Shown piece after piece: positions 60,231 to 64,000 of a stretch of DNA of 64,000 bases. This stretch comes from Rhodocytophaga aerolata (GTDB lineage Bacteria; Bacteroidota; Bacteroidia; Cytophagales; 172606-1), in contig NZ_JAUKPO010000007.1 of the NCBI RefSeq assembly GCF_030503435.1, positions 62,001 to 126,000 of the forward strand. The letters run 5' to 3'. Position numbers and translations under genes: made by a program. Numbering within the stretch: the stretch's first letter is position 1; each line of letters begins with the position of its first letter. The notes below the pieces were generated by a model. That model was not told the DNA's origin, made no database searches, and saw nothing but the letters and a program-made list of their open reading frames with translations.

Positions 60231-62036
60231 TTAGACAGTTTTATTAATATGGTTGGGTAAGGTAACACTAAAGATAGCTCCTTGATCGGGTTTACTTTCA
60301 ACATGAATAGTTCCGCCTAAAGCTTCAATGGCTTGACGGGCTATATATAACCCAAGGCCAGATCCGGTAGCTTTTTCGCTGCCTCTGAAAAACATATCAA
60401 ATATTTTAGGCAAGTGCTCTTCTGTAATGCCTTCTCCGTTATCGGCTATGGTAATAACTGCTTGTTCCTGGGAAGTATGAATAGTTATGTTAACAAAGTT
60501 ACTGTCTGCATTCGACTTGCTGTATCTAACTGCATTGGCTACTAAATTGTGCAAAATGATATTTACCCGAAACAGATCACTGCCAAACGGATAGCTTACC
60601 TCGGTGTGCACTTGCAGCTTTATCTGATCAGCACCGGAGATATAGTGCTGTGCTTCCTGAAAGCAACTGTTGGCAAGCGTTGGTAAATCTATTGTTTCTA
60701 TCTGTAGTTCAGTATTTAATACTTTGGAATGACTAAGGATAGATTGGATAAAGCGGTCGGATTTATAGACAGATTTCTCTATCAAATCTATGTATTGCTT
60801 TATATTAGCTATATCGCTTTCAGTTTTTGACAGATTAATTAAACCTTGCATAGAGCAGAAGGGTGCCCGCAAATCATGTGAAACCCGGTATACATAATTA
60901 TCCAGTTCATGATTCCGGGTTTGTAGCTCTTTTACTGTTCTCTTTAATAGTTCTTCTGCTTGTTTACGGGGCGTTATATCTTCACTAATGGTCAAAATAA
61001 ACATGGGCTCCCCTTTATCATCACAAATGGTTGATTTTCTGGTATACAAAAATTTAGTTTCATTGTTTTTATTGGTCACCAATCTCTCTGCTTCTATTGT
61101 CTCTTTTGATTGAAGCACCCTTAAGTCTTCTTCCAGTAAAGCTTCTGCCTGCGTATGTGGATAAAGATCCGTGTCTTTTTTATTTACAAAATCAACTGCT
61201 GGGTACAACATCAAGTCTTCACTTGCTTTGTTTACCCTAACATATCTCAGTTCTTTCACATCTTTCACAGCCAAAGACAATGGTAGATTATCGATTATAC
61301 TGTTCAGAAATATTCTGTTTTTAATCAATTCATCTTGTGAGGCAGTTAAATTAGCATTTAGTAGCAACAGTTCTTCATTTTGCCTAGTAATTTCTTGTTC
61401 CTTAACCTGCAGCTCCGCTACCAAAATTCGTAAGTCTCTCTCAGATTTTTCGTAAATAGAGAACAGATACAACACAGATAATACCACCGACAGTAGAATG
61501 AAACCTATGTTGACGAAAAGTGAACTGTGCGAAAATAGCTCAGAAGCAGTAGTCCCTCTTAGCAAAGTAATATCTAGCAATTGCACACAAGCAAATAAGA
61601 GTACCGGAATAGTAAAACTCAACGCAAGTTCCAGTTTTTCTTCTTTGGAAAACAGAACTAAATTAGCCACCACAGCCATTGTACAAAGCAAAAAAGCTAA
61701 AACCGGGGTGTTGCCTGTTATGAATACTAATGTAGTTAACACATACAATGCTCCTATAAACATCCACCTAGCCGCATGATAATATCCCCGTTTATTGATT
61801 AATAAAACAGATAGTGCAGCAAAAGAAATAAGTCCATAGCTTTCATAAGATGCCTGGAAATTTATTAAACCTACCAGAAGGTTAATAACGATGATGCTTA
61901 AACAACTATAGGTTATGGTATGTATTTGAAAAGTTCTATAAGCTTCAGTATTCCTGGACCACCCATTAAGAAGCGGGGAGTGTAACACAGAAAAAATCCG
62001 GGGAAGTGATATAACAGGTTTAGAGAGCAATTTCAT
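60231..62036 (-). CDS. PAS sensor histidine kinase
   Basis: 601 residues. About six N-terminal membrane helices (residues 45-200), a coiled coil (RDLRILVAELQVKEQEITRQ, 205-240), a PAS domain (~245-365; LPLSLAVKDVKELRYVRVN, ICDDKGEPMFILTISEDITP), then HisKA with the phospho-His in YRVSHDLRAPFCSMQG near residue 386, and HATPase_c: NLVANAVRYSK, DNGEGITEEH and GSGLGLYIARQ. It senses an unknown signal in the membrane or by PAS. No response regulator is adjacent. It starts 8 bp after the upstream coiled-coil protein, so they form an operon. Confidence 0.9.
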   Translation of the reverse strand: MKLLSKPVISLPRIFSVLHSPLLNGWSRNTEAYRTFQIHTITYSCLSIIVINLLVGLINFQASYESYGLISFAALSVLLINKRGYYHAARWMFIGALYVLTTLVFITGNTPVLAFLLCTMAVVANLVLFSKEEKLELALSFTIPVLLFACVQLLDITLLRGTTASELFSHSSLFVNIGFILLSVVLSVLYLFSIYEKSERDLRILVAELQVKEQEITRQNEELLLLNANLTASQDELIKNRIFLNSIIDNLPLSLAVKDVKELRYVRVNKASEDLMLYPAVDFVNKKDTDLYPHTQAEALLEEDLRVLQSKETIEAERLVTNKNNETKFLYTRKSTICDDKGEPMFILTISEDITPRKQAEELLKRTVKELQTRNHELDNYVYRVSHDLRAPFCSMQGLINLSKTESDIANIKQYIDLIEKSVYKSDRFIQSILSHSKVLNTELQIETIDLPTLANSCFQEAQHYISGADQIKLQVHTEVSYPFGSDLFRVNIILHNLVANAVRYSKSNADSNFVNITIHTSQEQAVITIADNGEGITEEHLPKIFDMFFRGSEKATGSGLGLYIARQAIEALGGTIHVESKPDQGAIFSVTLPNHINKTV

Positions 62037-62044
62037 AGGGGTAA

Positions 62045-62887
62045 TTAATTCAATGTTAAAAAATAAACAGACTGAAACTGGGCTTCTTCTGAATAGACTT
62101 TTATCGAGTACTTACCTTTAACAAATTCATCTTTGGAAGGGGTAAAAATGTACTCAGACACGAAATGGTTAGTAATGCGTACCTTATCTCTGGGACTGGA
62201 AATAATGCGGTGAGAGGGATCTCTTACTTCCAGGTACAAATACTTATCCTGTAAGTCAGCCGGGTCTCCTTTCAACTGGAATTTTATGCGTAGATTTTTT
62301 GTGCGGCTTGCCCGGTATTTTTTATCGGAGGAAACTATGGTTAAATAGTACATGGATAATTTATTTTGCAGAACCACTGAAGGGTGCCGTGCTTCCAGCT
62401 CAGCTATAGTTGCTTTTAACTTAGCTATTTCTGCTTCCTTAGCCAGTAGCAGTGTATCTTTCTTAACTATAGGTAAATAGATATCCGGTAGAATTTCTGC
62501 CTTCTGAATAATAGTAATGGTATCTGCTTTGGTTTTTGCTTCCAGACTAAGTAACTCTACCTGGTTTTTAAGTTCTGAAAGCTTGAGTATCAGTTTCTTC
62601 CTTTCTTCTTCCGAGGTTTGGGTTTTAGACATTTCAGCTTCCACTTCTTGCATCTGGAGTAAAATTTTCTCTTTCTGCTTTTGAATCATGGAATCTTTCT
62701 CAGGCAGGTATTTCAACAGTACATTCATTTCACCGGTAATAACCTGTAAATCCTGCCGGAAATGCTCTATTTTGTTCTTCATTACCAGGCTATAGCTGCT
62801 CATATAAATCAACGAGAACAGCATAATACAAATCACAACAATAAAAGTAGCCTTTTCGCTTTTTAAGCCGTTAAGCGGTGTCTTCAT
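62045..62887 (-). CDS. membrane-anchored coiled-coil protein
   Basis: 280 residues from the ATG at 62887 (MKTPLNGLKSEKATFIVV). One membrane helix (ATFIVVICIMLFSLIYMS, residues ~13-33). A long coiled coil runs over residues ~40-170 (LLQMQEVEAEMSKTQTSEEE, RKKLILKLSELKNQVELL). A C-terminal beta domain (YYLTIVSSDKKYRASRTKNL, YIFTPSKDEFVKGKYSIKVY) is likely periplasmic. Family unknown; some resemblance in layout to Bacteroidota secretion-type scaffold proteins is not enough to name it. Operon with the kinase downstream. Confidence 0.7.
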   Translation of the reverse strand: MKTPLNGLKSEKATFIVVICIMLFSLIYMSSYSLVMKNKIEHFRQDLQVITGEMNVLLKYLPEKDSMIQKQKEKILLQMQEVEAEMSKTQTSEEERKKLILKLSELKNQVELLSLEAKTKADTITIIQKAEILPDIYLPIVKKDTLLLAKEAEIAKLKATIAELEARHPSVVLQNKLSMYYLTIVSSDKKYRASRTKNLRIKFQLKGDPADLQDKYLYLEVRDPSHRIISSPRDKVRITNHFVSEYIFTPSKDEFVKGKYSIKVYSEEAQFQSVYFLTLN

Positions 62888-63122
62888 TGAAAAAAAATTA
62901 TGCAAGCGGATACCCTTACTTATTTTGGGTGAAACGCCCGAATCAAATATAAAAGAATTGGACTGTTAATAAGATTTGGGCAGGCAGGGTATAGCCAGCC
63001 TCTGCAGCAGAGCGTGCAGAAAGTAGAGATAAGTGCAGGAGAGAGAGGTAAATGAACTTTATTAATGAACTAACTTACATAAGGAATAAGCGGATGAAGG
63101 TATTTTTCTGATAATGGGAAGT

Positions 63123-63878
63123 TTACTTGGCACTTTTCTTTAACTGAATGCCATATTTGACAATATACAGATATGGCTCATTTACATTGGCCCCGTCTAT
63201 CTCATATGTTTCTTTTATAGTCTTAGAGCCATTGATGATGTTATTAAGTTCTGCAGCATCAAATGCTTGTTTAGTACCTCCCAGGTCGTCGTTTGTAGAT
63301 ACATCCATTTGCTTGGTTTTAAAATATTTATAGCCAGCTATTTTAAACGATCTGTCTATGAGTTCCAGTGGGGGTAGGTTTTTATCCTCATCAAAGGCGG
63401 ATACCCGGAGCAATTTTGGAAATCGAACAGATTTAGTATAATCCCTTACTTTGTCCATCTTCCGTTCGCCTTTGAAATCATCGATCTCTATTAATGAAAC
63501 AGCTATTAGCAGCCTTCCGTCTCTATATGCAGGAATATCTATTTTATCAAACTGATCTGCTAAAATTAAGGCATTTTGTTTTGTCTGGCGAATTCCCCAC
63601 AGGCCATTGTTAACAGAAGTAAGTTGCCCTTCTTTATTATAGGCATTGATGGTATATAGCAATGCCAGTTCATCGCCAGTATCGGAATCTAATAGCCCTT
63701 TTTCCTGTACTTGTTTCGCGTGTAAAGAGTTAATAGTTAACTGTACGGCGGCATCGCCAGTGGTATCGTGTGTTTTGGTTTGAAAAAGTGTACAGCTATT
63801 TAATAAGAGTGCCAGGAGTACAATGCTGTATATATAGGATTTTTTGATCAACAGTGGGGTAAAAATAAGTTTTTCCAT
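63123..63878 (-). CDS. lipoprotein of unknown function
   Basis: 251 residues with a lipoprotein signal: VLLALLLNSC, Cys near residue 29. The mature part is beta-rich: AVQLTINSLHAKQVQEKGLL, ALLYTINAYNKEGQLTSVNN and the C-terminal EPYLYIVKYGIQLKKSAK. No family recognised. It is 235 bp upstream of the coiled-coil gene on the same strand, so they may be co-regulated. Anchored in the periplasm or outer membrane. Confidence 0.7.
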   Translation of the reverse strand: MEKLIFTPLLIKKSYIYSIVLLALLLNSCTLFQTKTHDTTGDAAVQLTINSLHAKQVQEKGLLDSDTGDELALLYTINAYNKEGQLTSVNNGLWGIRQTKQNALILADQFDKIDIPAYRDGRLLIAVSLIEIDDFKGERKMDKVRDYTKSVRFPKLLRVSAFDEDKNLPPLELIDRSFKIAGYKYFKTKQMDVSTNDDLGGTKQAFDAAELNNIINGSKTIKETYEIDGANVNEPYLYIVKYGIQLKKSAK

Positions 63879-64000
63879 GGGGTTTAGGCAGTATGGTAGT
63901 TAAGTAAAGCTGCTATCAGGCACATACGGGTAGTTGGCGGTAACTGTTGCTCTAGATAGTAGATGCTGGCTATTTATTCAATTACGTAGCCAGCATCTAG

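Overview
The window looks like chromosome of a member of the Bacteroidota, probably the Cytophagales. The signs are tandem FtsX/MacB-type permeases ending in NPVKSLRSE, a folP-cdaA pair next to DUF1599 and DoxX/BT_3928-type genes, a DUF2256/TIGR03643 pair, PorT-like outer-membrane barrels, weak Shine-Dalgarno sequences and TTG starts. Species cannot be fixed from sequence alone.

Left flank (1-30.4 kb) is ordinary core genome. In order it holds two ABC permeases, a rhodanese lipoprotein, an EI24/CysZ-like protein, a succinate-semialdehyde-type dehydrogenase, a phosphotriesterase-family protein, a GH63-like glucosidase and a TonB_C-like protein frameshifted in a TA tract. These are followed by cdaA and folP, DUF1599, DoxX, a DppB-type permease, aroK, a SRAP peptidase, pssA, purS, DUF3616, and prfB with its programmed +1 frameshift. 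A methyltransferase, a gluconolactonase-like protein, a MscS channel, YihY and a FabG-like reductase complete it.

The centre (30,971-57,593, about 26.6 kb) is an integrated mobile element that splits the host thyA gene. The 5' piece of thyA (30,456-30,970) and the 3' piece (57,601-57,879) would rejoin to a 264-codon thymidylate synthase. The element has imperfect terminal inverted repeats and carries three tandem tyrosine recombinases plus a small coiled-coil protein, an arrangement resembling Tn554 tnpABC and GInt ginABCD. It also carries a complete divergent thyA, which overlaps the coiled-coil gene by 17 bp. It therefore replaces the essential gene it destroys from within its own mobility operon.

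The cargo looks defence-related: an LRR-ROC-COR-TIR protein; a 1272-residue protein with a PD-(D/E)xK-like N-terminus beside a 150-residue partner and another tyrosine recombinase; and a DUF4062 protein at the right end. There are also two outer-membrane-type proteins, a ribbon-helix-helix-like small protein, a degenerate tRNA-like sequence, a 120-nt rod-like hairpin and remnants of older genes (umuC tail, frameshifted Cys-rich protein). No conjugation or replication genes were recognised.

Right flank (57.9-64 kb) is core genome again: fumarylacetoacetase, a flavin reductase, a PAS sensor kinase preceded by a coiled-coil membrane protein, and a lipoprotein.
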